Below are positions 1 through 6,199 of a stretch of DNA of 18,410 bases, one piece after another; position 1 is the stretch's first letter; every line of letters starts with the position of its first letter. The translations under genes were made by a program, and so were the position numbers. Under the pieces are notes generated by a model, which did not search any database, was not told the DNA's origin, and saw nothing but the letters and a program-made list of their open reading frames with translations. Origin of the DNA: CAZFQG01 sp964520785 (GTDB lineage: Bacteria > Planctomycetota > Planctomycetia > Pirellulales > Thermoguttaceae); the NCBI GenBank assembly GCA_964520785.1, contig CAZFQG010000126.1, forward strand, positions 1-18,410. The letters are read 5' to 3'.

Positions 1-49
1 CAACGGTTTTGGTCAGCCGTGCGAAAACCGCAGATTGTGGCCGCGTTGA

Positions 50-811
50 GTATATATCGGCGAAGGTTTCGACGACGCAAGGCTCGATACCTTGTTTCTG
101 ACACTGCCGGTCTCGTGGCGCGGCACCATCGCGCAATACGTCGGCAGACTGCACCGATTGAACGCGAGTAAGCGGGAAGTCCGCGTGGTCGATTACGCCG
201 ATCTGAACGTCCCGATGCTCGCCAGGATGTTCGATCGGCGATGCCGCGGTTACGAGGCCGTGGGGTACACCGTCTTGGTGCCGGGTAATGCCGTGCCGGG
301 GTGGCCCGCCGATGTACCGCTTCCGGTGGATGCGAGGTGGAAGAGCGAATACGCCGCGAGCGTGCGGCGGCTCGTTCGCGACGGGGTGGACCGGCCGCTG
401 GCGGACCTTTTCGTCCGCGCGGCCGGACTGAGTGATCGCGAGGGGAGAGGAAACGATCTCGCCAGAAGCGCGAGCGAGGCGTTTCTGTTCCGGCGGCTGG
501 AGACATTGCCGGAAACGGCCGGGCGGTTTCAACTCAATGGAAAACTGCCGATTCCATTCGATGGTTGGGGACAAATGGAGGTCGATCTGCTTTGCGCCGA
601 GGGCCGAGTCGCCGTCGAATTGGATGGGCCGCAGCATTTGGAGAGCACCGAGGCCTACCGGCGGGACCGACGCAAGGACCTGCTACTCCAGGAGAACGGA
701 TATACCATCCTCCGATTCCTCGCCGAAGACGTCGGTACGCGGCTCGACGAGGTCCTCGACACGATCCTCCGGGCACTCTGCAATCGTAAGGCGCGCCGGC
801 GAGGAGAATGA
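50..811 (+). CDS. SF2 helicase C-terminus fused to DUF559-type nuclease domain, 5' end broken
   Basis: This is the last part of a DEAD/DEAH-type helicase followed by a PD-(D/E)XK-like domain. Reading from 50, the peptide runs VYIGEGFDDARLDTLFLTLP, then WRGTIAQYVGRLHR, which carries the helicase motif VI (QxxGRxxR). This conserved block is known from helicases attached to TOTE-type conflict systems and relatives (from memory). The C-terminal ~100 residues fit DUF559/Vsr-like nucleases: MEVDLL, then VAVELDGPQH, then a YRRDRRKDLLLQENGY segment. The VDLL aspartate and the ELD pair are the likely catalytic residues. TGA at 47-49 closes the frame immediately before the conserved block, and the TTG at 92 lies inside the motif, so neither gives a real start. 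The gene is therefore frameshifted or otherwise broken at the window edge, or is a remnant. Nuclease activity is family inference. Confidence 0.72.
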   Translation, partial: VYIGEGFDDARLDTLFLTLPVSWRGTIAQYVGRLHRLNASKREVRVVDYADLNVPMLARMFDRRCRGYEAVGYTVLVPGNAVPGWPADVPLPVDARWKSEYAASVRRLVRDGVDRPLADLFVRAAGLSDREGRGNDLARSASEAFLFRRLETLPETAGRFQLNGKLPIPFDGWGQMEVDLLCAEGRVAVELDGPQHLESTEAYRRDRRKDLLLQENGYTILRFLAEDVGTRLDEVLDTILRALCNRKARRRGE

Positions 812-978
812 ATCCGGGTCACGAATCGGCGGCCGTACCGTTCGGAGGGACCGGAACGGTCGTCTCTTCTGCAATCGCGTCCTTTCGTTCGAGACGAACC
901 CGAGAATACCCCCCTTGGGAAGTAAATTCGATGATCGGCGTAGCTCCGACCGGCAGGCTGGAAGACCATGCCCCGGTA

Positions 979-987
979 TGCTATGAT
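979..987 (+). promoter_or_regulatory. Candidate extended -10 promoter for the sialidase-like gene
   Basis: TGcTATGAT matches an extended -10 element. The best -35 is weak (CTGGAA at 958-963, 18-bp spacer). It would start a transcript near 994 with a leader of about 90 nt before the ATG at 1084. The rest of the 812-1083 gap shows no convincing gene. Confidence 0.35.
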
Positions 988-995
988 TGGGGTTG

Positions 996-1025
996 GGGTG
1001 TTTAGTGGAAGGGTGTTTAGTGGAA
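996..1025 (+). repeat. 15-bp tandem direct repeat, two copies
   Basis: GGGTGTTTAGTGGAA occurs twice back to back (996-1010 and 1011-1025). It lies in the putative 5' leader of the sialidase-like gene, just after the candidate promoter. It looks like a slippage duplication. Function unknown. Confidence 0.8.
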
Positions 1026-1083
1026 GGAGTGTAGACGGAGATCAGAAGGGGAGAATCCCAGTTTATATAGAGGAGCGAATCCG

Positions 1084-2175
1084 ATGAAACGAAGATTGTG
1101 GATATTGGCGATTACGGCAAGCGTGGTCGTCTGTGCGGGAATGTGCGGCGCGGCGGAGGATGCCCGATGGGTAAATCCGCTCTGCAAGGCGTTGGACGTT
1201 CCCGGTAATGGGCCGTTTACGGAACTGGCCGACGGCAGCCTCATGACAATGGAGTACGGCGGGATGCGGATCAGCAAGGACGACGGGAAGACCTGGTCGG
1301 ATCCGACGCCCGTCTGCGAGGGGATCGCCGGAGGACCTCCCGGACGGCAGGAGCCGGCGGCGTATTACGTCGTCCGGACAAAGAGCGGCGCGTTGGTGGC
1401 GGTCTACTTGAATTTTACCACCTACAATTTCTCATGGGACAACGCGACCAATCAACCCAAAGAGGATTGCCGGCTGGAGATCTGGGCGATCCGCAGCCTT
1501 GACGAAGGGAAGACCTGGGTCGACAACCAATGCATCTTAGAAGGATATAATCCGAATTTCTTCGGTTTCATACAGACGAGTACCGGCCGGCTGGTCACCG
1601 TGGTGCCCCATATCGTCCGCGATCCGGGCCGATACGCGGCCTGCTCTCTTACCTCGGACGATGACGGCAAGACTTGGAAGCGGAGCAACCTCATCGATCT
1701 GGGTGGACACGGACATCATTCCGGAGCCATGGAACCCGCCGTGGCGGAACTGAGCGACGGCCGGGTATTGACGCTCATCCGGACGCATTGGGGCCGCTTC
1801 TGGGAGGCCTACTCCGAAGACGGCGGTCTGAATTGGCGGACAATCCGGCCCAGCCAAATCGAAGCGCCCAGTGCTCCCGGCTACCTGCTGAAGCTCAAGA
1901 GCGGGCGTCTGGCGTTCCTTTACAACCCTCCGCCGGCGCGGCAGGAACTGGCCGTGATTTTCTCCGACGACGACGCCAAGACCTGGACGAAACCGCTGGT
2001 GATCGCCCGGCAGAAGGGGGGCCAGATCAGCTATCCCTTCATGATGGAGCGTCGCCCGGGCGAATTGTGGATGATTGCCGGCTTTGCTTTCCAGAAGGGC
2101 TGGGAGGGCGCGGTCCCGCTGCGGCTGACGGCGGATGAGGAGGAATTGTTCAGCGCGGCGACGAAGGCTGAGTGA
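1084..2175 (+). CDS. Secreted BNR/Asp-box protein, exo-alpha-sialidase-like
   Basis: A 363-residue protein predicted to be exported and to adopt a six-bladed beta-propeller of the sialidase superfamily. Residues 1-23 form a Sec signal peptide (MKRR, hydrophobic core, CGAAE). Five Asp-boxes (SxDxGxxW) are visible: SKDDGKTW 64-71, SLDEGKTW 138-145, SDDDGKTW 191-198, SEDGGLNW 244-251 and SDDDAKTW 294-301, the last with Ala for Gly. Length and box spacing suit the BNR_2 type of exo-alpha-sialidase common in Planctomycetes. The substrate cannot be read from sequence: many members act on, or only bind, other glycans. The ATG at 1084 follows a GAGGAG Shine-Dalgarno at 1070-1075. The gene stands alone, with a candidate promoter near 979 and a stable hairpin at 2205. 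Confidence 0.85.
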   Translation: MKRRLWILAITASVVVCAGMCGAAEDARWVNPLCKALDVPGNGPFTELADGSLMTMEYGGMRISKDDGKTWSDPTPVCEGIAGGPPGRQEPAAYYVVRTKSGALVAVYLNFTTYNFSWDNATNQPKEDCRLEIWAIRSLDEGKTWVDNQCILEGYNPNFFGFIQTSTGRLVTVVPHIVRDPGRYAACSLTSDDDGKTWKRSNLIDLGGHGHHSGAMEPAVAELSDGRVLTLIRTHWGRFWEAYSEDGGLNWRTIRPSQIEAPSAPGYLLKLKSGRLAFLYNPPPARQELAVIFSDDDAKTWTKPLVIARQKGGQISYPFMMERRPGELWMIAGFAFQKGWEGAVPLRLTADEEELFSAATKAE

Positions 2176-2204
2176 TCCCCGCCGGCGATCGAGAGACCGA
2201 GAAT

Positions 2205-2230
2205 CCGCCTGGAGCAATCGCTCCGGGCGG
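2205..2230 (+). terminator. Terminator-like hairpin after the sialidase-like gene
   Basis: An 11-bp stem (one G·U pair) with an AATC tetraloop: arms CCGCCTGGAGC and GCTCCGGGCGG. It starts about 30 nt past the stop at 2175. No U-run follows, so intrinsic termination is uncertain; it may instead protect the 3' end. Confidence 0.5.
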
Positions 2231-2514
2231 GAGAAGCGGTCTTGGAAAGGAGTCCGGCGCGGACGCATTCCAGGTCAATGCTGGGTTCAACAGAGTTCTG
2301 TACCCGATCGGGAATCTGTGTGCCTGTGCAACGTTGCCGTGCGTGAGCGCTGGAGAATGCTCTTCCGGCGTGTGTTCATTCCCGATCGGGCACAAAAGGT
2401 GCTTATTCTGGTGTCGGACCGGTATGCAAGCATTCAGGTATGGATAACCACAAGAAGTACATTCCCGATCGGGAATAGGTTGTGAGCCAGCCACATGTCT
2501 TGATACTTGAATCG

Positions 2515-2560
2515 AATCCCCGCCTTGCTGTGGTATGTATACTACAGTAAGGCGGGGATT
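2515..2560. repeat. 46-bp near-perfect palindrome (23-bp arms)
   Basis: The arms pair from AAT at 2515-2517 with ATT at 2558-2560 inward to the centre at 2537/2538, with almost no spacer. Only two arm positions deviate, plus the central pair: 2527 against 2548 and 2532 against 2543. Both are G facing T, so they become G·U pairs in a plus-strand transcript. The element sits between operator copies 3 and 4, upstream of hipB. It has no U-tract and no adjacent transposase. It could be a transcript hairpin, a REP/MITE-like element or a cruciform-forming site. Confidence 0.75.
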
Positions 2561-2630
2561 GCATACAACTACCCGGATCAAGCCGTCAGGAGTGCGAGGG
2601 GACCCCGATCGGGAATACGGAACTCTCGAC

Positions 2631-2658
2631 TTGTTTCTGTCGCCGACTGCTGTAGAAT
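2631..2658 (+). promoter_or_regulatory. Putative hipB promoter
   Basis: TTGTTT at 2631-2636, a 16-bp spacer, and TAGAAT at 2653-2658. The predicted start is near 2665, so the palindrome at 2668-2683 would block initiation or early elongation and the one at 2601-2616 lies just upstream of the -35. This is the expected geometry for autorepression by HipB. Confidence 0.5.
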
Positions 2659-2713
2659 ATGGCATGTATTCCCGAACGGGAATTCGCGAAATGACGGCTA
2701 CGAGTGCCAGATA

Positions 2714-2983
2714 ATGGATTCACATACACCACAGCCTTTCAGGGGGGAATTACCTACCAGTAACTTGCCCTCCGAGGCAATCGGTGCATTCGTTCGCGAG
2801 CGGCGTTATTCAGCCAAACTAACGCAACGAGAACTGGCGGAGCTGGCGGGAGTCGGCACACGGCTCATCTCCGAACTTGAACGTGGAAAGCCCACCCTGC
2901 GGATGGACGCCGTTAATCGGGTGCTTCGCGTATTCGGTCAAATGCTGGGGCCAATTGAGGCGCCGCGAACAGAAGGTAGTTGA
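2714..2983 (+). CDS. hipB: HipB-like XRE-family antitoxin/repressor
   Basis: An 89-residue DNA-binding protein. Residues 24-77 form an XRE-type helix-turn-helix: LTQRELAELAGVGTRLISEL, then ERGKPTLRMDAVNRVLRVFG. The SELERGKPT segment is characteristic of HipB-type antitoxins, which neutralise HipA kinases and repress the hipBA operon. The ATG at 2714 is the first usable in-frame start after the predicted promoter. A seven-codon reading frame (2691-2714) ends in a TAA that overlaps this ATG, which could couple translation; no strong Shine-Dalgarno is visible. The stop TGA overlaps the ATG of the hipA remnant (TGATG at 2981-2985), as in normal hipBA operons. The antitoxin looks intact although its toxin gene does not, so it may persist as a repressor or an immunity factor (inference). 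Confidence 0.82.
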   Translation: MDSHTPQPFRGELPTSNLPSEAIGAFVRERRYSAKLTQRELAELAGVGTRLISELERGKPTLRMDAVNRVLRVFGQMLGPIEAPRTEGS

Positions 2984-3359
2984 TGAAGGAACGCAGGGCT
3001 GAAGTTCGGTTGTCCGGGGAATTCGTCGGCTTGCCCCTGCCTACGATATGGTATGCACGAAGCTGGTTATCCCCGGTGACACGCTGGCTCTGCCCATCGG
3101 TGGAAAAAAGAAAAACCTGACGCGCCGCAGTTGGCTTGATCTGGCCGAATACTGTGGACTCCCGGAGAAAGCGGCGAAACGAATAATCGACGACCAGATC
3201 AAGGCACTCGCACCGTCTCTAAAGGCTATCTCTCAATCGTTCCTGCCTGAAGAGATGAAGAGCGAGTTCAAGGGCACCATTGAAGAGACGACTGATATCC
3301 TTGGCGGCTTATCCCGATCAGTATCGCTGGATGAAGGTCGCAAGGGGTATCGAACATAG
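2983..3359 (+). pseudogene. hipA: hipA toxin kinase remnant, internally deleted and frameshifted
   Basis: Two pieces of a HipA serine/threonine kinase remain. The first (ATG 2983, stop 3120) begins MKERRAEVRLSGEFVGLPLP, the usual N-terminal HipA strand, and then turns into unrelated sequence. The second, in another frame and open to 3359, reads DTLALPIGGKKKNLTRRSWL, then LAEYCGLPEKAAKRI, then SFLPEEMKSEFK, which matches the C-terminal end of HipA. An intact HipA has roughly 400 residues or more. The missing ~300 include the ATP-binding and catalytic loops, so no kinase can be made. The junction lies around 3040-3080. The ATG at 3048 could allow a 103-residue C-terminal fragment, but I see no Shine-Dalgarno for it. 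Confidence 0.8.
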
Positions 3360-3361
3360 CA

Positions 3362-3407
3362 ATAGAGCCCCGTTAGATTATTCGATAGAGCCCCGTTAGA
3401 TTATTCG
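3362..3407 (+). repeat. 23-bp tandem direct repeat, two perfect copies
   Basis: A 23-bp unit starting ATAGAGCCCCGTTAGAT and ending TATTCG occurs at 3362-3384 and again at 3385-3407, starting 3 bp after the hipA remnant's stop. A perfect duplication here suggests a recent slippage or an excision/insertion scar at the 3' border of the hipBA island (inference). Confidence 0.85.
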
Positions 3408-3519
3408 AGATACGCGATTGCCGCTGGCGGCGTGGGCCGGCACCCCACCTCCGGCAACTCATACCCCTTCCGCCTCGGTCGCGAAAGAAGCTTATCCGCT
3501 TCCTGGTCGTTTACGCGCA

Positions 3520-3629
3520 CAGTCCGCGCCGCACACGCGCGGACATCCATACAGTCCGCGCGGACATCCATGGATCTGGCACGCCGCGCGCAGTCCGCGC
3601 GGACATCCATGGATCTGGCACGCCGCGCG
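3520..3629. repeat. 39-bp tandem repeats rich in short palindromes
   Basis: Two perfect 39-bp copies lie at 3552-3590 and 3591-3629. A degenerate partial copy precedes them at 3520-3550. Each full unit holds the palindromes TCCGCGCGGA and TCCATGGA and ends in an alternating GC run. Because 39 is a multiple of three, open frames cross the array on both strands with a 13-residue repeat, but none has convincing start signals or composition. Function unknown. Confidence 0.8.
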
Positions 3630-3948
3630 GGAACGTGGTTGTAATGGCGCCTTTTTCTGAAAATCAGACTTGACTATTCGGGCGAGGCGATGGCTCTGGC
3701 CCATGTGGTTCGTCTGTTGTGGTTTCCCTGCCATGGGTTAGGCGATTGCGCTTGGCCACCTTCACGAAATGGGAACACGGGACATGATATAGTCAAGGTA
3801 AATACGGACAATTGTGGGGTTTATCCACACTTTCCACTCCAACCGCTCCGGTTCGCCTTGGAGAGTTTGTCTAGGGGCAATAGACTATGGGGCAGTATAG
3901 AACCGGCGGCCACGTGAGGCGAGGCCGCGATGGGAGTGAAAGCGAAAT

Positions 3949-5061
3949 ATGGACAGCGACCTGGACGTCTATGCGGAGATCGAGGTCTTCCCGCTGGCGA
4001 CGCGAAAGAACCTACTTGATCTGAAGAAACTGGCGATTGAACCCGACCGCCTGCCGGAGTCGAGCCTTGCGCCGGAGCTGGAGGAAGGACTGGACCTCCT
4101 CGCCGAGCGGATCCGCGCCGCGCGGCGGAAGGAGGCCTCCGTGATGCTCACCTACGGGGCGCATCTGGTGAAGAACGGGGCGATGCCCCTGGTCAACCGC
4201 CTCATCCACGACGGTTGGATCACTCACGTCGCCACGCAGGGGGCCGGAACCATCCATGATTGGGAATTCGCCTTCCAAGCCTTCTCCGGCGAATCCGTCC
4301 GGGAGAACGCGCCGGTGGGGCGGTTTGGCTCCTGGGACGAGACCGGCAAGTGGCTGAACCTGGCCGTCCTGGCCGGCGCGGCGGACGGGCTGGGGCTCGG
4401 CGCCTCGCTGGGGCGATTGATTACGGGCGACGGAGTTACCCTGCCGGAGCCGCAACGGCTGGCGGACGAAATCCGCTGTGACCCGGCCGGCCGCTTCGCC
4501 GGGGCCAAGGCCGACATCCTTTACACGATGCGCCGTTTCGGCCTTTCACCGGGACGCCATGAGGTCCATCACCCCTACAAGGCCTATTCGATCGTGGCGA
4601 CCGCCTACGAGTGCGGGATTCCGATGACCGTCCACCCGGGCATCGGGTATGACATCATCGTGAACCACCCGTATTATCACGGCGGGGCGATCGGCCGTGC
4701 ATCGACGACCGACGCGCGGATGTTTACGATGAGCGTCGACGGCCTGGAAGGGGGCGGGATTCACATGTCGGTCGGTTCGGCCATCATGAGCCCCCAGGTG
4801 TTTGAAAAGGCATTCAGCGCCGCCAACAACGTCCGCAATCAGCAGGGCCGGCCGCTATTGTCCGATCATTTTCTGACAATCGTCGACTTGCAGGACGGCG
4901 GCGGCTGGGACTGGTCGCACGGAGAACCCCCCAGTAGCAATCCGGCCTATTACCTGCGCTACTGCAAGAGCTTCTACCGCATGGGGGGAACGCTCGATTA
5001 TCTGCAAATGGACAACCGCGACTTCCTGATCGGGCTGGTCAGGCGGTTGTGCCACCATTAA
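3949..5061 (+). CDS. Deoxyhypusine synthase-family protein, function unknown
   Basis: A 370-residue cytosolic protein with no signal peptide or membrane segment. Residues 70-108 (GAHLVKNGAMPLVNRLIHDG, then WITHVATQGAGTIHDWEFA) match the NAD-binding core signature of deoxyhypusine synthase-like proteins. The IPMTVHPGIGYDII segment (224-237) parallels the IPVFSPALTDGSLGDM region of true DHS. Eukaryotic and archaeal DHS transfers an aminobutyl group from spermidine to a lysine of eIF5A, a substrate bacteria generally lack. Bacterial homologues include homospermidine synthase-type enzymes and many uncharacterised members. The active-site AVSWGK motif of DHS is not recognisable; K340 in YLRYCKSF is the only lysine in a comparable position. 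The start at 3949 follows GGGAG at 3932-3936. A BioB-like enzyme follows 31 bp downstream, so the two are probably co-transcribed and may share a pathway (inference). Confidence 0.7.
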   Translation: MDSDLDVYAEIEVFPLATRKNLLDLKKLAIEPDRLPESSLAPELEEGLDLLAERIRAARRKEASVMLTYGAHLVKNGAMPLVNRLIHDGWITHVATQGAGTIHDWEFAFQAFSGESVRENAPVGRFGSWDETGKWLNLAVLAGAADGLGLGASLGRLITGDGVTLPEPQRLADEIRCDPAGRFAGAKADILYTMRRFGLSPGRHEVHHPYKAYSIVATAYECGIPMTVHPGIGYDIIVNHPYYHGGAIGRASTTDARMFTMSVDGLEGGGIHMSVGSAIMSPQVFEKAFSAANNVRNQQGRPLLSDHFLTIVDLQDGGGWDWSHGEPPSSNPAYYLRYCKSFYRMGGTLDYLQMDNRDFLIGLVRRLCHH

Positions 5062-5092
5062 CCGGTAAAAGGCTCGAAGGGAGGAATCGATC

Positions 5093-5941
5093 ATGCCGAA
5101 AAGCCGTCGCCTGGAGTTCTGCTCCATCATCAGCGCCAAGAGCGGACGTTGCGGAGAGAACTGCCGTTTTTGCAGCCAGAGCATCCACTACTCGGGCAAC
5201 TCGCCGGTTCACGGATTGCTCGACGACGAGGCCATTTTGGACGCAGCCCGGAAGGCGGAGGAGCATGGGTCGGTCTTTTTCGGTCTGGTCACGAGCGGGA
5301 CGACCGTTTCGGACGCGGAGTTGGAGACTCTCTGCCGCGTCATCGGTAGGATTCGCGAGTCGCACAAGATCGCTCCGTGCGCCTCGCTGGGCTGGATGGA
5401 CGGTTCGCGGTGCCGGCAGTTGATGGAAGCGGGACTCGTCCGTTACCACCACAATCTGGAGACGTCGGAACGGTTCTATCCGCAAATCTGCACGACCCAT
5501 CCGTGGTGGCGCCGGGTGGAAACGGTCGTGGCCGCCAAGTCCGCCGGATTGGACGTCTGCAGCGGCGGGCTCTTCGGCCTGGGCGAGACCTGGAAAGACC
5601 GCGAGGACCTTGCCGAGACGCTCCGGGAACTGGGGATCATGAGTGTTCCGCTGAATTTTCTCGACCCGCGCCCCGGCACGCCCCTGGGCGACCGATCGCC
5701 CCTTTCGGCCGAAGAGGCGATTGAAATCGTCAGCCTGTTTCGCTCGCGGCTTCCGGCGGCGACCCTCCGACTGTGCGGCGGACGCAAGAGGATTCTCGGC
5801 AACCGCGACGCCGACGCCGTCCGGGCCGGTGCCCGGGGTATCATGACCGGCAACTACCTCACGACCAGCGGCTACGACGCGGTGCGCGACCGGAAAATGG
5901 TTCGCGGACTGGGGATGGATGTGGTGGAGACGTGGAAGTAG
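5093..5941 (+). CDS. Biotin synthase-like radical SAM enzyme, short form
   Basis: A 282-residue radical SAM protein closest to BioB. The [4Fe-4S] motif is C20-x3-C24-x2-C27 within CSIISAKSGRCGENCRFCSQ. Other BioB landmarks are YHHNLETS 118-125, VCSGGLFGLGET 155-166, VPLNFLDPRPGTPL 185-198 and LRLCGGR 225-231. BioB inserts sulfur into dethiobiotin using an auxiliary Fe-S cluster. Of the E. coli ligands, the C128, C188 and R260 equivalents are present (C96, C156, R226), but the C97 equivalent appears to be Gly64, and a cysteine (C228) follows just after R226. The usual ~40-50 residue N-terminal helical region is absent, and an in-frame TAA at 5066-5068 rules out an upstream start. GGGAGG at 5079-5084 supports the ATG at 5093. 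It may be a true biotin synthase variant or a BioB-family enzyme working with the DHS-like protein upstream. Confidence 0.78.
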   Translation: MPKSRRLEFCSIISAKSGRCGENCRFCSQSIHYSGNSPVHGLLDDEAILDAARKAEEHGSVFFGLVTSGTTVSDAELETLCRVIGRIRESHKIAPCASLGWMDGSRCRQLMEAGLVRYHHNLETSERFYPQICTTHPWWRRVETVVAAKSAGLDVCSGGLFGLGETWKDREDLAETLRELGIMSVPLNFLDPRPGTPLGDRSPLSAEEAIEIVSLFRSRLPAATLRLCGGRKRILGNRDADAVRAGARGIMTGNYLTTSGYDAVRDRKMVRGLGMDVVETWK

Positions 5942-6199
5942 CACGGCAATAGCCGCACAAAAAGCCGCTCATTCTCGTGGAGTACAATCCCCTGTTGCGT
6001 GGAGCGTCTCGGGAAAAGCGTATTCGCAGGAATCTCCAAAAAAATCTCCACCTCTATAACAATCCCACTCTCTCGTCCGCGGGATACTTTTTTGCTCGGG
6101 CTCATTTTTTTCCGGAACTTCTTCCTCCAGCCGGTGTTTATATACCCGTGAGACGTTCTTCATTTCAAACTTTTCTCAATGGAAAGAAGGAGAAAAACC

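Larger units (their letters stand above)
2300..2683. promoter_or_regulatory. Five-copy palindromic operator array upstream of hipB
   Basis: Five copies of a 16-bp palindrome with consensus ATTCCCGATCGGGAAT lie at 2300-2315, 2378-2393, 2461-2476 (perfect), 2601-2616 and 2668-2683. The last has a CCCGAACGGG core. Outer bases vary: the left flank of copies 1 and 4 and the right flank of copy 2. Core-to-core distances are 78, 83, 140 and 67 bp. The final copy lies at the predicted start of hipB transcription and copy 4 lies just upstream of its -35. HipB-family antitoxins bind palindromic operators and repress their own promoter, so these are most likely HipB binding sites (inference). Apart from the palindromes and the 46-bp hairpin, the 2231-2713 gap has no gene I can support. 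Confidence 0.72.
3360..3948. other. Non-coding gap between the hipA remnant and the DHS-like gene
   Basis: Apart from the two repeat sets, I see no gene in this stretch. A weak promoter-like pair for the next gene is TTGGAG at 3858-3863 and TAGACT at 3881-3886 (17-bp spacer). A TATAGT at 3788-3793 has no good -35. The stretch probably combines the border of the accessory island with the leader of the following operon. Confidence 0.5.

Noticed and set aside
808..1005. 65-codon plus-strand frame after the helicase remnant
   Set aside because: No family resemblance, no Shine-Dalgarno, and it runs into the tandem repeat and promoter region.
2515..2560. 46-bp palindrome as an integron attC site or insertion-sequence end
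   Set aside because: No attC core or inverse-core motifs, no integrase or transposase nearby, and no flanking target duplication.
2300..2683. Regularly recurring palindromes as a possible CRISPR array
   Set aside because: The repeats are only 16 bp and symmetric, spacings are irregular (67-140 bp), and no cas genes are present.
3401..3610. Minus-strand 69-codon frame crossing the 39-bp repeats
   Set aside because: Its N-terminal half is only translated repeat, there is no Shine-Dalgarno, and no family is recognised.
5039..5944. Long minus-strand reading frame opposite the BioB-like gene
   Set aside because: It mirrors the GC-rich third positions of the real gene. It has no recognisable domain and no start signals.
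6179..6199. Upstream ATG for the EF-hand protein
   Set aside because: It overlaps the Shine-Dalgarno of the ATG at 6200 and would add a charged segment before the signal peptide.
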